DNA of 64,000 nt. Source: Rhineura floridana (lineage: Eukaryota > Chordata > Lepidosauria > Squamata > Rhineuridae). A model generated the notes under the pieces. It did not search any database. It saw nothing but the letters and a program-made list of their open reading frames with translations, and had not been told where the DNA came from. Positions within the stretch are counted from its first letter, which is position 1. Every line of letters begins with the position of its first letter. Of the stretch, positions 23,166-35,009 are shown piece after piece. Position numbers and translations under genes: made by a program. Location of the stretch: NCBI RefSeq assembly GCF_030035675.1, contig NC_084486.1, positions 64,006,730 through 64,070,729 on the forward strand, read 5' to 3'.

Positions 23166-25020
23166 TTCACATCTTTTTGGAAATGTTCAGTCTCCTCCAT
23201 TCATAGGCTTGTATAAAAGTATTTGAACCATGGCACTTCTAATCAAATTCACATATTGTATGAAATCAATAGAAGGTTTATACTGAAAGAGACCTGTTGA
23301 AAAAATATTTTATTTATAGTAATGATCTATTTCAGGATGGTATACTTTTTACATTGGTTTCTGTTTTGTAAACAGCTTGTATGCTAAGATAACTTCCTGA
23401 CATTCATAGAAGGAAAGTTTCCTCCCCCTCCTCCCCCGGCTGTCATCTACATTATCCCAAAAGCATCTCTGGAGAGTCAGGAAGCCCTTCTGAATAATGT
23501 GCGATGGGACATAGGAGACTGCTGGATGAAGAGTTGCCCCAAATTGGGCTTCGAACCTAGTAAGTTAACATAACCAGATTCACAGAAGAACTTTCCTATT
23601 TCCTTCTCCTTCCAGGAATCTCTGGTTCCCCATCCCACATTCTTCAGGAAGCCCCCCTTACCAACTCATCAAAGAGATTCTTCTGAGAGTCCAGGTTCCT
23701 GCAGGGGAAAGGATGGGCATGCAAACTTTCCTTCTGTGAGCTTTCTTAGATCTGTCCGGGTGATTCCCCCAACCCTTTGGGGCAGATTCTGGGGGAGGGG
23801 CTTGCAGCAGAGCACAGCAGGAGGAGAGGGAGGTGAAGTTCTGTTGTGACAGTGAAAGTTCTTGCACAGCCTGAACAACTTTGTTGGATGCAACTACAAG
23901 CCAATAAATATGATTGTACTGTTTCAGTTTATTCCTCTTTCTATGGATATGTTTTGTTAAAAGGAGACTGTGACTTGCTCTTACATTCACAGCCTTGTTT
24001 GTTGAAATGTTGTATCTTCCCCCTCCAAAAGCTTTGTCGTGGATTATATTACACCATCATGAATAAGAATGGGTCCCTGTCCAAAGGTCCAGAAATAGCG
24101 GACACATTAAACAAACACACACTTCAGCTAGAAATGTTGCAGTTAGAATAAGTAAGGAGGGTGCAGGGCCAGGGGAGAGGCCAGCCAAACATTTGCATGG
24201 CAAAAGCTGTCATGGCAGAGCCAAGCCAGTGTTATGGCAAAGAAACATTAAGCAGAAAAAGCTGGCACCAGAAGTGCTTCAAGACATAATACCAAGATAA
24301 CTTCTGTGAAAGTGATGGTTGCTTGAACTTTCATGATGCACTGCCTGGGTGGCGATGAAATATAAGCATGCAAAATCTCCAACCACAACGAACAGAGGCA
24401 AAACAGCAGAACTGGTGCAGCACTGGGGGAATAGAGAAGACCTGGACTGGGAATGAGTACCTGAGCATCTGGGTGCTTGCTCCTCTGGGTTGCTGTCTCA
24501 TGAGACAGCTGAAGTCCCTGGTAAGTGCTGCAAAAACTGGGACCCCCTGCCTGACCCTGACTCCAGAGAGAGGCTGCAGTCAATCTGGCAGCCTTCTGTG
24601 TCAGGGGGCATAAAATCCTGGCTGCACTTGGGCAGTGGCGGGGTCACCACCGAAGGGGTGACACCAAAGGGGATACCCCTTGGGGAATCACAAGGGCATT
24701 AGCCCCTTCTATTTTTTTAAAAAAAACAATCTAGAAGAGATTGGTAGTGCGGAAGGCGTATGGCACATGTGTAGCTCCTGTGCAGTGAAGTGAATGATAG
24801 GAGAAAGTCATCAGATGCCTTCAGAGTAAGAGTCTGCAACTGGCAGAAGTCTGGCCCTCCCTCCTTGTGAGATGTGTGGGTAGTAGATGTGCCCTGTGTG
24901 ACAGATATCGAGTGGGTCTAAGTGTTTCCAATTCTCTCAAAGGCCTATTGGGATAATTGGTTCAGGTAGGTTTTGTTGGTGGGCTCTTGCTGTGTCCATA
25001 TCAGGTGTTTAGGAGGAGTC
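23166..25020. other. Intergenic, unassigned repeats, no gene seen
   Basis: Pyrimidine-rich and moderately GC-rich stretch at 23,400-23,860 that looks repeat-derived but whose family I cannot name. CAGTGGCGGGGTCACC near 24,633 resembles a hAT-type MITE end. No host coding exon is evident. Confidence 0.4.
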
Positions 25021-25021
25021 T

Positions 25022-25110
25022 GTCTTATTTATTTAATACCACCCCACAGCTGAAGCTCTCTGGGTGGTTTACAATAACTAAAAACATTAAAAACAAATAT
25101 ACAAATTTAA
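25022..25110 (-). repeat. LINE 3' tail remnant
   Basis: Minus strand reads GTAAACCACCCAGAGAGCTT and CTGTGGGGTGGTATTAAATA, the 3' tail type of CR1/L2 elements. Confidence 0.5.
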
Positions 25111-25589
25111 ATAACAGCTTTAAGTCTTTTGGGATAGGTATGTACCAGCTTTGCACACAATGTGTTAGTAACATGGGTGATGCAACCCCAATTTCAGTGA
25201 TCATGGGTAGAGGGAGGTATGGCCATGGGGAGGTGGTGAACTACTATAGAAACAAGGGCAAGGCTATCTACGTTTTGGTCCTTGCTGCCACTCCTCTTAT
25301 GGATGGGTTCCTCATTCTTCATCTGCTGTGCCCACCTGTGTGTGCTGTTGTTTAATGCCAGATTGGTACACAATAAGACCACACTCATCCATGATTTGAT
25401 CATGGATGAAGGTGACAATTTGTTGTGCATTACTGAGACCTGGGTGGGTGAGCTGGGAGGAGTTGATCTGACCCAGCTTTGTCCACCTGGATACTCCATG
25501 CAAAACCAGCAGAGCTGCCAGGATGGGGGGGAGGAGTTGCTGTGGTCTACAAAACTTTCATCTCTGTCACCAGGAAACCACTCTGTCTT

Positions 25590-26600
25590 GGAGCTGGCTG
25601 TGAGGGCCTGCACCTGGTGTTGGGCCAAGGAGACAGTAAACTAGAGTTGCTGTTGGTGTACTGTCCACCCTGCTGCCTAGCAGCTTCTCTGATTGAGCTG
25701 GTGAAGGCCATCTCAGCTGTGGTATTGGAGGAGCCCAGAACGATAGTCCTGGGTGATTTCAATGTCCATGCTGACGTTGCCTCTAGTGTTCCGGCTCGGG
25801 ACTTCATGGCCTCCATGATGACCATGGGGCTGTCTCAAGTTGTCACTTGACACATAGGGCAGGGTACACCCTTGATTTGGTTTTTGCTCCATATGGAGGA
25901 AGAGGTGATCTGGAGATGGGGAAGTGGATGTCATTCCATTGTCATGGTCAGACCACTTCCTGGTGAAATTTAAATTTAGACTTACAGCTCCAATCCTTTC
26001 CTGCAGGGCTAGTGGACAGATTAAGATGGTTGGCCCCCGGAGACTAATAGAATCCACTGGGTTCCTGAATGCCCTGGGGGAGTTCTCAGTAGACTGCAGC
26101 TGGCTGCGAGGGCTTGCACCTCGTGTCGAGCCAAAGAAACAGTAAACTAGGGTTGCTGCTAGTGTACCGTCCACCCTGCTGCCTGGCAACTTCTCTGACC
26201 AAGCTGACAGAGGCTGTCTTGGCTGTAGTATTGGAGGAGCCCAGAATGATAGTGCTGGGTGATTTCAATGTCCATGCTGAGACTACCTCAGGTGTTCCAG
26301 CTCTGGACTTCATGCCCTCCACGATGACCATGAGGCTGTCTCAAGTTGTCACTAGCCCGATGCATAGGGCAGGGCACACTTTCGACATAGTTTTTGCTCC
26401 AGATGGAGAAAGATGTAGTCTGGAGATGGGGGAGTGGATGTCACCCCATTGTCATGGTCAGACTGTTTCCTGGTGAAGTTTAGACTTATGGCTCCGATCC
26501 TCCCCTGCAGGAGTGATGGACAGATTAAGAGATGGTCTGCCCCTGGAGCCTGATGGAACCCACAGAATTCCTGAATGCCCTGGGGGAGTTCCCAGTAGAT
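25590..26600 (+). repeat. 506-bp tandem duplication inside the L2-type LINE
   Basis: CTGGCTGTGAGGGCCTGCAC at 25,594 recurs as CTGGCTGCGAGGGCTTGCAC at 26,100. The following ~500 bp align throughout, including TGATTTCAATGTCCATGCTG and CTGTCTCAAGTTGTCACT. Unit 1 is about 25,590-26,095 and unit 2 about 26,096-26,600, the second running on into RT. Confidence 0.85.
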
Positions 26601-28798
26601 AAAGCAGGTGACCCTGTTGAAACCCTTGTCACTCTGTGGAACAGCAAGATGCGTCAGGTTCTTGACACAGTTGCCCCTGAGCATCCTCTCCAGCATTATG
26701 GAGCCCAGTGTGCACCTTAGTACACGAGTAAACTACAGGTAATGAAACAGGCTGAACAATGGCTAGAGCACAAGTGGTGAAAGACGTGCTGTGAGGCTGA
26801 TCAGGCACGAGTAAAACATCATAACTGTGCCTACTGTGTGATGGTGAGGGTGGCGAAGAAGGCCCACTTCTCTGCCACCATTGTATCCTCAAGTAGTCAT
26901 GCAGGGAAGCTTTTCTGTATTGTCAGGGGTCTGTTGACATCAACTCCAGGAAATGGAGTTTTACACCCGTTGGAGGCCCACTGTGAATTGTTTGCAAAGC
27001 ACTTTGAGGGTAAAGTTGCTCATCTCCGTAGCAATCTTGATGCCTCATCCACATCTACTGTAGTCCCCAGTGAGGTGTCCAATGCAACATCTGCTGCAAC
27101 TTCTTGGGAATGGTTTCAGTTGATGCAGCCTGATGATTTGGATAAAGTGTTAGCAACGATGTGGCCAGCAACATTCCTCTCAACCCTTGCCCTTCTTGGC
27201 TTATTAAAGCTTGCTGAGGGGGTTTGACTGAGTGGATCCAGGGTGTGGACAGCGCATTGTTGTGGAAGGGAGTGGTTCCAGGGGTGATCCTACCCCTCCT
27301 GGAAAAGCCCACTCTGGACCCATTGGTTTGCGACAACTACCACTCAGCTGCAAACACCCCCTTTTTAAGGAAGGTGATTGACAGGGTTGTGGCACAGCAA
27401 TAGCAAGTACTCTTGGATGAAACAGATTACCTTGACCCATTCCAGGCTGGGTTCAGGCCTAGTTATGGGACTGAATAGGCCTTGGTCACCCTGATGGATG
27501 ACCTTTATCAGGAGAAGGACAGGCGGAGTGTGACCCTATTATTCTTACTTGATCTCTCAGGAGCTTTTGATACCATTGACCATGGTATCCTTCTGGGCCA
27601 ACTTGGTGAGATGGGTATTTGAGGCACTGTTTTACAGTGGTTTCAATCATATCTTCAGGGTTGTTTTCAGAGAATAGCATTGGGTAATTGTCTTTCGGCC
27701 CCCTGGCAGTTGTGCTGTGGGGTGCTGCAGGGTACCATCTTGTCCCCCATGCTGTTTAACATCCATATGAAGCCCTTGGGAGCGGTCATCAGGAGATTTG
27801 GGGCAAGGTGTCAGCAGTATGGCTGACGATACCCAGCTCTGTTTCTCCGTAACATCTGAATTGGGAGAGGCTGTGCAAGCCCTGGACCGTTGCCTGGACT
27901 TGGTGGTGGGCTGGATGAGGGCCAATAAACTGAGTCTGAATCCTAGCAAGACAGAGACACTGTGGCTGGTGGTTCCCAAATTCAGGTAATTGGTCAGTTG
28001 CCTGTTTTAGATGAGGTTGTACTCCCTCTGAAAGAGCAGGTCTATAGTCTGGGGGTGCTCCTGGATCCATCTTTGTCACTAGAGGCCCAGGTGACCTTGG
28101 TGGTTAAGAGTGCCTTTTATCACCTTCAGCTAGTAAGACAGCTGCAGCCATTTCTGGACTGGGATAGCCTGACTACTGTTGTCCATGTACTAGTAACCTC
28201 AAGGCTGGGTTACTGTAATGTGCTCTATGTGGGGCTACCATTGAGGTTGGTCTGGAAGCTGCAGCTGATGCAAAATGCAGTGGCGAGACTGCTCACTGGG
28301 GCAGGGTATGGCTATCATGCCACCCTGCTGCTGAAAGAATTGCACTAGCTACGTATTAGCTACTGGGCTAAATTCAAAGTTCTAGTTTTGGTTTACAAAC
28401 CCCTATACAGCTTGGGACCCAAAAGACTATCTTATCCCTTATATACCCAGTCGGTCACTGCGCTATGAAGGTGAGGGCCTCCTGCAGATACCATCTTATT
28501 AGGAGATCAGTTCTGCACAATATAGGAAATGGACCTTTAGTGTAGTGGCACCTACCCTTTGGAATTCCCTCCCCATAAATATTAGACAGTTATCTTTTCA
28601 GCGCCTACTGAGGACCTTCCTCTTTCAGCAAGCATTTTAAGTAGAGACCTTATCCTAATCTGCGTCTGTGCTGGAATTGCTTTTTGATATGTTTTTAAAC
28701 CTTTTTTAAAGAATAGATGTTTCTAAAGCTTTTTAAAAATGTTTTTAAACATGTTTGTTTTAATATGTTTTAAACGGTTGTTTTAATATATTTTAAAG

Positions 28799-28982
28799 TC
28801 CAGGAAGACCAGGGTTTGAATCCCCACATAGCCATGAAGCTCACTGGGTGACCTTGGGCCAGTCACTGCCTCTCAGCCTCAGAGGAAGGCAATGGTAAAC
28901 CACCTCTGAATACCGTTTATCATGAAAACCTTATTGATAGGGTCACCATAAGTCGGAATCGACTTGAAGGCAGTCAAAAAGT
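28799..28982 (+). mobile_element. Sauria-type SINE inserted in the L2 3' region
   Basis: The tRNA-type B box GGTTTGAATCC (about 28,813-28,823) is followed by CATGAAGCTCACTGGGTGAC and CTTGGGCCAGTCACTGCC. The Bov-B-like tail is GGTCACCATAAGTCGGAATC then GACTTGAAGGCAGTC. L2 tail sequence lies on both sides. Confidence 0.85.
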
Positions 28983-29062
28983 GTGTTTAGTGGTTTTGTT
29001 TGCTGCCCTGGGCTCCTACTGGAAGAGAGGGTGGGATATAAATATAATAAAATAAATAAATA

Positions 29063-29540
29063 AAAACAGCACTCCTTGGGCTGCTATATGCATGAAAGAT
29101 GCCACAGAGTTTTATATAATAATGGGTGTTCCTACCCATGTGAAAATAGCATCCAAACTGTAATGGTAATACCTTCTATTCTATACCAAGGGAACTTATA
29201 CTTACTAAAGTATGCTTATGTAAATTGTACTGTTCATCTATACAAGCAGTATTCTGAAGACATTTTTTACAAGACAACACAGGGACAGCAGAAAAGGTCT
29301 GGATAAGGTCTGTGATGGAAATTTAACAGAGAGGCTATGAGCCCTAAAGGCAATTATGCAGAGTACCATATGTTCCTATCTACAAATGTTTGAGCCTTTT
29401 GAAAACACTGCCCATGAACATTTTATTAGAATGCAATAGAAAGATATAATTCTAAGATTCTCTAGAATCTGAGCCATTATCTAATAAGACAAATGTAACA
29501 AACCGCACATGCATGAAGTCACAGAAACAAACAGCACTTA
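29063..29540. other. Intergenic, nothing recognised
   Basis: AT-rich with no coding or repeat homology that I recognise. Confidence 0.5.
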
Positions 29541-29625
29541 TAGTGCACATCTACACGTTTACTAAGAAGAAAGCCCTATTATGTTCAGTGGGGCTTATTT
29601 CCTTAGTGTGCTTAGGACTGCAGCT
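29541..29625 (+). repeat. Copy of the CAATCCTA palindromic short repeat
   Basis: GTTTACTAAGAAGAAAGCCC, TTCAGTGGGGCTTATTTCC and TTAGGACTGCAGC follow the order of the family. Confidence 0.55.
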
Positions 29626-31361
29626 TTCATGTATCTACAGCTCTGCATAAACAGCAATTATCCTCATGAATTAAGTCAAGACATTTTTTACATTCAAGTG
29701 TAGCGCAACAGTATTTAGGGGCACAGGTGCCACTTGGCTTCTAATACCATATAGCATCATAATCTTTTCTTGAGAGACATCTTGTGACTTTTTTACCCCT
29801 GCATGCAGCCAAGGATGATGAATGAGTCTATTAGGATGATGGCTGTGACTCCATGTTTCTCTGGAAGGCCCTCAACCATTCAGCAAGAGGCAATGACTTA
29901 AGGAGTTTTTTAGAATTCAATTACACTGATCAGGAGTCTGTATATCCTCTTCATTCAGCTGTTTCTTATACAGGAAAAAGAAAGCTCATTGTGTATGATT
30001 TCTTCTGGCTCCCAAACCTTTGCCTTTACATTTCTACAGGAGACCTAACAAAAGGAAGATTAATTGCCTCCTTATAGAAGGAATGCCTATACCTTTACTA
30101 CATATATTCTTGTCATTAAGCTATTGCCCTGTGCCAACTGTTCTATCTTTCTGCATCATGCCAGGCTTTCTTGCTGCGTTACCTATGCAGGCTCCCATTT
30201 GCTCATCACCGCCACTATTCTCCCAACTGCAGCCTGTAACTCGTGGACATGTAAGTGCTAGCTAAGAGAAAACCTTAACTGCTGGGGGGGGGGATATACT
30301 TGTTCTGTTAGCAGCATTTTCATACACTGGGTTCCAATTTATAGATCAATGCCTATTCCACATCTTGCTGTTTTTTAGAACCGTTTCCAGTACACCTGCC
30401 ATTTGGATTTCACAGGGATCTGTGCTTCATTACACAAATACCTTACACTTCTCTCATATTTTACTTTAACTCCCTTCCTTCCCAATTTGTGTTTCACTTC
30501 TCTTTCCTTAGCAGTTCCTATTTTGCCATCCTTTTATGGCTGTGAGCGTCTGATGGTATAAAAGATTCTAATAGTACTAACGCTACAGTATAATACACAG
30601 ATGGATTGTGAATCTGTGCCAATAATTTGTGACAGTAAATGAATGGCTGAAGAAACAGGATGCATTAATTTTCTTATTGTTAGTCATGCAAGAATCAAAA
30701 GGAAAAACTTCCTATTCCAAAAATACTCTTACGCCTAAGGTTTTATTGTTCCAGGAGCATAAAAGCAAAACATTTTCTGTTCATTACTCTGAAGGCTGCC
30801 TACGTATAGGATGAGACATCAGAGCAGCATACCTGACAGGACTTTCCCTTCCCCCGCTTGTCCTACACGCACCCCCCCATCTGCTTCAAACTCTCTGGAA
30901 TAGATTCAGATAGCAGGCAGGGCCTACAGGGCAGAGGAAAGTCCCGTTTGGGTAAGACAAGGACCACTGCACAAGCAGAACACCACAACTGGATTATCAC
31001 CCATAGAATGAGGTACAAGGAAATCTAAATGTGATTTACTCCCCTAAAATACGAAGTTATGTGAGGATTATCAGCAGGTTTTGAAGGTGAAGAAAATACT
31101 AGGCAGCCATTTTTAAAAAAGCTTCTGAAGTAAGACAGCTCCCAGCACAGCCATGTAGCAATCATACAATTAAGCATACTCAGTGTACTAGGGATGAATA
31201 TGTCTGTTTCTACTCCATGTCACCTTCTCATATGTTAATTCATAAGCCTACTCTATCCTGTTTCAGTATCAATCTTTTTTAAAGTAATCTGCATGTAAAA
31301 TGATTTAAACATATTTAAATTTACATTTTGAATGTATTTTCTCAAAATTCACATTTCTACA
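29626..31361. other. Intergenic, no gene seen
   Basis: Chance ORFs only. At about 30,835-31,010 a repeat related to 22,476-22,705 is visible (CCACTGCACAAGCAGAACACC, ACAACTGGATTATCACCC). Confidence 0.45.
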
Positions 31362-31703
31362 TGTATTATACAGCCGCAAGAGTGGCTGTATACTATAGTC
31401 AGCATGGATTTTTCGCATTCCGCAATGTTAAATTGAAAATAACCCTATCCCATTCTGATGTTTCCCATAAGCTCATTTCAAAACAAACCCTTACAAAACG
31501 TATAGTCCTGAATTCAGAAGCGCTTGCTTAACAACCCTCTAAATTTTCACGGCGATACACAAAACAGTCAGAGAGAATTGAGAATTCAAAGTGTAAAAAG
31601 AAGAGAAGGAAACACCAGACCCCTTTTGGACTTTTTTCTGTCAGTGGCCTCATAATCTGTTGAAATAAATTAAAAATCAGCAATGTTCACAGAGTACCTG
31701 TAA
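31362..31703 (+). repeat. Uncharacterised ~640-bp repeat, copy B left part
   Basis: Aligns to 15,134-15,468 with scattered differences, from TGTATTATACAGCC to ACAGAGTACCTGTAA. The rest of this copy is at 33,818-34,095. Confidence 0.75.
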
Positions 31704-31892
31704 TCCTATTACTGACCTTGCCCCATACCCTGACCTTCATCTACTGTTTAAAAGTTTAAAAAAATGCCTGGCTGATTTTTAATTAAGAAATTTAGCATTG
31801 AACTCAATGATAAGGCCAGGCATGCTCAGTAAGAACCGACTGTCAGTGTTCTAAAAGCTAGACTCACAGCTGCTGGGCTTGCCTAATCAGGG

Positions 31893-32182
31893 GGCCACAC
31901 CCACACCAGACCTTGATTTCACTTTAGACAGTCATGGCTTCCCCAAAAAGAATCCTGGGAAGTGTAGTTTGTGAAGGGTGCTGAGAGGAGACTCCTATTC
32001 CCCTGACAGAAATCCAGTGGCCAGAGTGGTTTAACAGTCAGCTGCTCTGATTGAAGTTCTGTGAGTGGAACAGGGCATCTCCTAGCATCTCTCAGCACCC
32101 TTCACTAACTAGACTTCCCAGGATTCTTTGGGAGAAACCATGGCTGTCTAAAGTGAAATAAAGGTCAGGTGTGGATGTGGCC
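31893..32182. repeat. Palindromic MITE, ~290 bp
   Basis: The left arm starts GGCCACACCCACACCAGACC and the reverse complement of the right end reads GGCCACATCCACACCTGACC. The arms continue through AGACAGTCATGGCTTCCCCA and AGAATCCTGGGAAGTGTAG against their inverted partners (TAGACTTCCCAGGATTCTTT and GGGAGAAACCATGGCTGTCT). hAT-like by its general design; no target duplication found. Confidence 0.7.
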
Positions 32183-32384
32183 AGGGACAGCTTTTGTTTA
32201 AATTTGGGTGGGAGAATACATGTGCCTGCTGTAGAATAAAAAGGTGGGGGAAACCCTGAAAAAGAATGATACTGTTCATAATGTTTTCCTTTTGGAAAGG
32301 AAAGGAGCTTCCCCTCTGCCCAGTTCCCACACATCCAATCACTTACCCTCCCCTTCCTTCTCTCCCTGCCCCTCCCCCAAGTCA

Positions 32385-33200
32385 GTTTCACCTATCCTAA
32401 GCATGACTGCACAGGGCTGAACTCAAAAAGCATGCAAATGATCAAACCTGCCTTCTCCTCCTCCTCCTCCCTCCTATCCCCTCCCTCTTGCCCCTTCCCA
32501 TCCCTTTCCGATCCCCTCCCCCATGGTCAGTTTTACCTGTCCTAGGACTATGACCTGGGAGACCAGCATTCAAATCCCCACACAGCCATGAAGCTCACTG
32601 GGTGACCTTGGGCCAGTCACTGCCTCTCAGAGGAAGGCGATGTAAGCCACTTCTGAATACCGCTTACCATGACAACCCTATTCATAGCGTCGCCATAAGT
32701 CAGAATCGACTAGAAGGCAATCCATTTCATTTTCAAGCATGGTTGCACGGGAGTAAATCCCACTGAACTCAATAAGCATGCAAACAATCAAACCTGCCCT
32801 CCCCTCCTCCTCCCCATCTCATCACTTCCCTTTTGCCCTTCTCTCCCCCTTCCTTCACCCCTCTCCCCTCTCCTTCCAATCCCCTCCTTCTGCTCCCTTC
32901 TCCCCCCTTCCCTCTACTCTCCCCTCCCGCTCCTCCTCCCCCATGGTCACTTTTACCTACCCTAGCCATGATTGCACGAGAGTAAATCTCACTGAACTCA
33001 ATAAACATGCAAATAATCAGACCTGCTTTCTCCTCCTCTCCTGTCTTCCTCCTCCCTTCTTCCTTCTACCCTGCCCACTTACCCTCCCCTTCCTTCCCTC
33101 CCTGCCCCTCCCTCAGGTCAGTTTCACCCACCCTAAGCTTGATTGCACAGGAGTAAAACCCACTGAACTCAATAAACATGCAAATGATCAAACCTAATCA
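32385..33200 (+). repeat. Polypyrimidine minisatellite, ~4 units, interrupted by a SINE
   Basis: Each unit pairs CATG-TTGCAC-GGAGTAAA, CCCACTGAACTCAATAA and GCATGCAAATGATCAAACCT with a C/T-rich tract and a TCAGTTTTACC-type end. Units start near 32,400, 32,736, 32,965 and 33,136; unit length ranges from about 160 to 230 bp because the C/T tract varies. Confidence 0.75.
32546..32734 (+). mobile_element. Sauria-type SINE inside the minisatellite
   Basis: GACTATGACCTGGGAGACCA, CATGAAGCTCACTGGGTGAC and CTTGGGCCAGTCACTGCC, then TCGCCATAAGTCAGAATCGA and CTAGAAGGCAATCC. The minisatellite sequence CCTAG | CATG is continuous across it in neighbouring units. Confidence 0.85.
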
Positions 33201-33817
33201 AATCATTTTCTTTTGTTTCTATTTCTGTCAATATCTGAAGTACAGCAACAGTTTGCAAAATTTAAACTAAAAAAACTCCAAAAATAACTGTGGAATAATG
33301 GCACTGACTATTCTGCAGAATAGTCTCCAGCAGACATCAGGAGTGTCTGTTTGCACAAGCTAAAACAGTGGGAAGTGAAATATATTCTAGCAAAATTTTA
33401 GGTGTGCACTATGTTTTTAATTGACCATGCCCACCTTGCCTTAGATGAAGTGGTTTAAACATAGCAGGCTGAAAACATGCATCCTCTTTTTTCCAACAGC
33501 TAGAGCCATTGCTGAAGTAGCAACATATTGTAATCAGTCTGATTTTACCTCAAACTGCAGTTTCAGATTCAACTGTTAAAGTGCCCAAAATAGAAATAGA
33601 GCATAACCCCTTTTGAAACACAAAAGACTGTCTTCACCATCATATGGCATTGACCAATAAAAAGGCTTAATAAAAATAAATTTCACACAAATTTCTAGGA
33701 TGAATAATGAAATTTAATTTTTAGGTTAGTTTCTCTGTAGAAACGGTAGTAACAGAAAAGAAGCAAAGTAAGAACACCAACAAACATACAAAAATGTAAT
33801 TCTCCTCTTTGGAAATG
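33201..33817. other. Intergenic, nothing recognised
   Basis: AT-rich; part of the ~2.1 kb that separates the halves of repeat copy B. Confidence 0.4.
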
Positions 33818-34095
33818 GCAGGTGTTGCCACCACTCACCATATGCTTAGAAGCACGTTACCAAATTCTTCCAAGCTACACAGGAATTGGATTGAACTGTG
33901 AAAGACCAACCCAACTTCCGTTTGCATTTTGACAAATTTGTAGGGCAGTACAATATCTCAGAGAGGTCAGGTCTCCTGCTCTCAGGGTGCTTTCACTATA
34001 GCTGCCCAATTTCCCTGCTTTTAAAAGTTTGATAGAAATATCTTTTGGCTATAGGTATGTTCTTAAACCGCAAGGTTTTTTGCCTATTAGTGAAT
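33818..34095 (+). repeat. Uncharacterised ~640-bp repeat, copy B right part
   Basis: Aligns to 15,501-15,779, from GCAGGTGTTGCCACCACTCA to CCTATTAGTGAA. Confidence 0.75.
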
Positions 34096-34855
34096 TTTAT
34101 CTCGTTTTGCATTTATAAACATATTTTGATACTTTGAGGCAACTGCATTGTTTAAATATATTTGGAAAAGTGTAAAATCAAAATAACTTTCTGATCTACC
34201 CCTTAGTTTGCAAGGTTCAGAACAGATCTATTTCCTCAAGCATCCCTAAAATCTACTACTTTGTTCGTGCTTCTGGAACCAAAGGAAGGCCAGCCTACCA
34301 CCCACAACTGAGTCATAAAACAGCCGCAGACATACTCCAGGTGGCTGATTTAAATCCCTAGAACCACAAAGTATTGCTAGTTTTCTCTTGAGCACTTCAA
34401 TTATGCCAGTATCACATTTACAAATCTGCTGCTGGATATTGTTCTAAGCCATTAAGTAGAAGCTGGTAAGATATTCCAGGAATTGTAAGTTTCAGGAATG
34501 CACAGTTATTCCACATTAGCTTTCAAGTGAGCCCTTTTCTGCAAGGAACAGTATGGTAGAAGCAACAAATGGTTTGATCTGACTTTGTAATGAACTTTAT
34601 TGGAGCATTGTCCCAGGTGGAAGATGTAATGCTGCTTCTTATCTCAGGCATACAGCGGACTCCATGGTCCAAAGACAGCTATAGCTGTGCACAGTAACTG
34701 GTGATTCCGAGGGAGATTGCATATTCCAATTCACATAAAAAACCCTTCAGTTATGCTTGATATCTCTCTCCAGGAGCTGAAGAGCATTGAGATGCTGATA
34801 TGGATGCCTCCCACCCAAAGTAAGCAAAAACCATCATGTGGAGAGAGGGCATATG
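34096..34855. other. Intergenic, nothing recognised
   Basis: No coding homology and no clear repeat. Confidence 0.4.
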
Positions 34856-34863
34856 CACTACGG

Positions 34864-35001
34864 CAGCCTTTCCCAACTAGCGGGGCACCAGATGTTGTTG
34901 GACCACAACTCCAATCAGCCTTAGCCAGCATTGCCAATGGTCAGGAAAGATGGGAATTGTGGTCCAACATCATCTGGTAGCCCACTAGTTGGGAAAGGCT
35001 G
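34864..35001. repeat. hAT-type MITE, 138 bp, with 8-bp target duplication
   Basis: Perfect 16-bp inverted ends CAGCCTTTCCCAACTA and TAGTTGGGAAAGGCTG, with an inverted interior (GATGTTGTTGGACCACAA against TTGTGGTCCAACATCATC). The flanks CACTACGG (34,856-34,863) and CACTAGGG (35,002-35,009) are an 8-bp duplication with one difference, as expected of hAT transposases. Confidence 0.88.
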
Positions 35002-35009
35002 CACTAGGG

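Larger units (their letters stand above)
25130..29062 (+). mobile_element. L2-type LINE, endonuclease and RT, decayed, with internal duplication
   Basis: The endonuclease part has LLLVYCPPCCLAASL and IVLGDFNVHAD (about 25,645-25,770), then repeats them 506 bp downstream (LLLVYRPPCCLATSL, IVLGDFNVHAE). The RT part (27,300-28,350) shows TLDPLVCDNYH, LDETDYLDPFQAGFRPSYG, LLFLLDLSGAFDTIDHGIL, MLFNIHMKPLGAVIRRFG and LVTSRLGYCNVLYVGLPLRL. YADD is destroyed (CAGTATGGCTGACGATACC, where an extra base shifts the frame). Stops and frame changes abound. The 3' end has the GCCCTGGGCTCCTACTGG and GGGTGGGATATAAATATAAT tail and is split by a Sauria SINE. The left limit is approximate. Confidence 0.85.

Noticed and set aside
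25282-28348. Series of open frames resembling enzymes
   Set aside because: All are pieces of a decayed L2-type LINE endonuclease and RT.
32778-33197. Plus-strand 139-codon frame
   Set aside because: Low-complexity translation of the polypyrimidine minisatellite.
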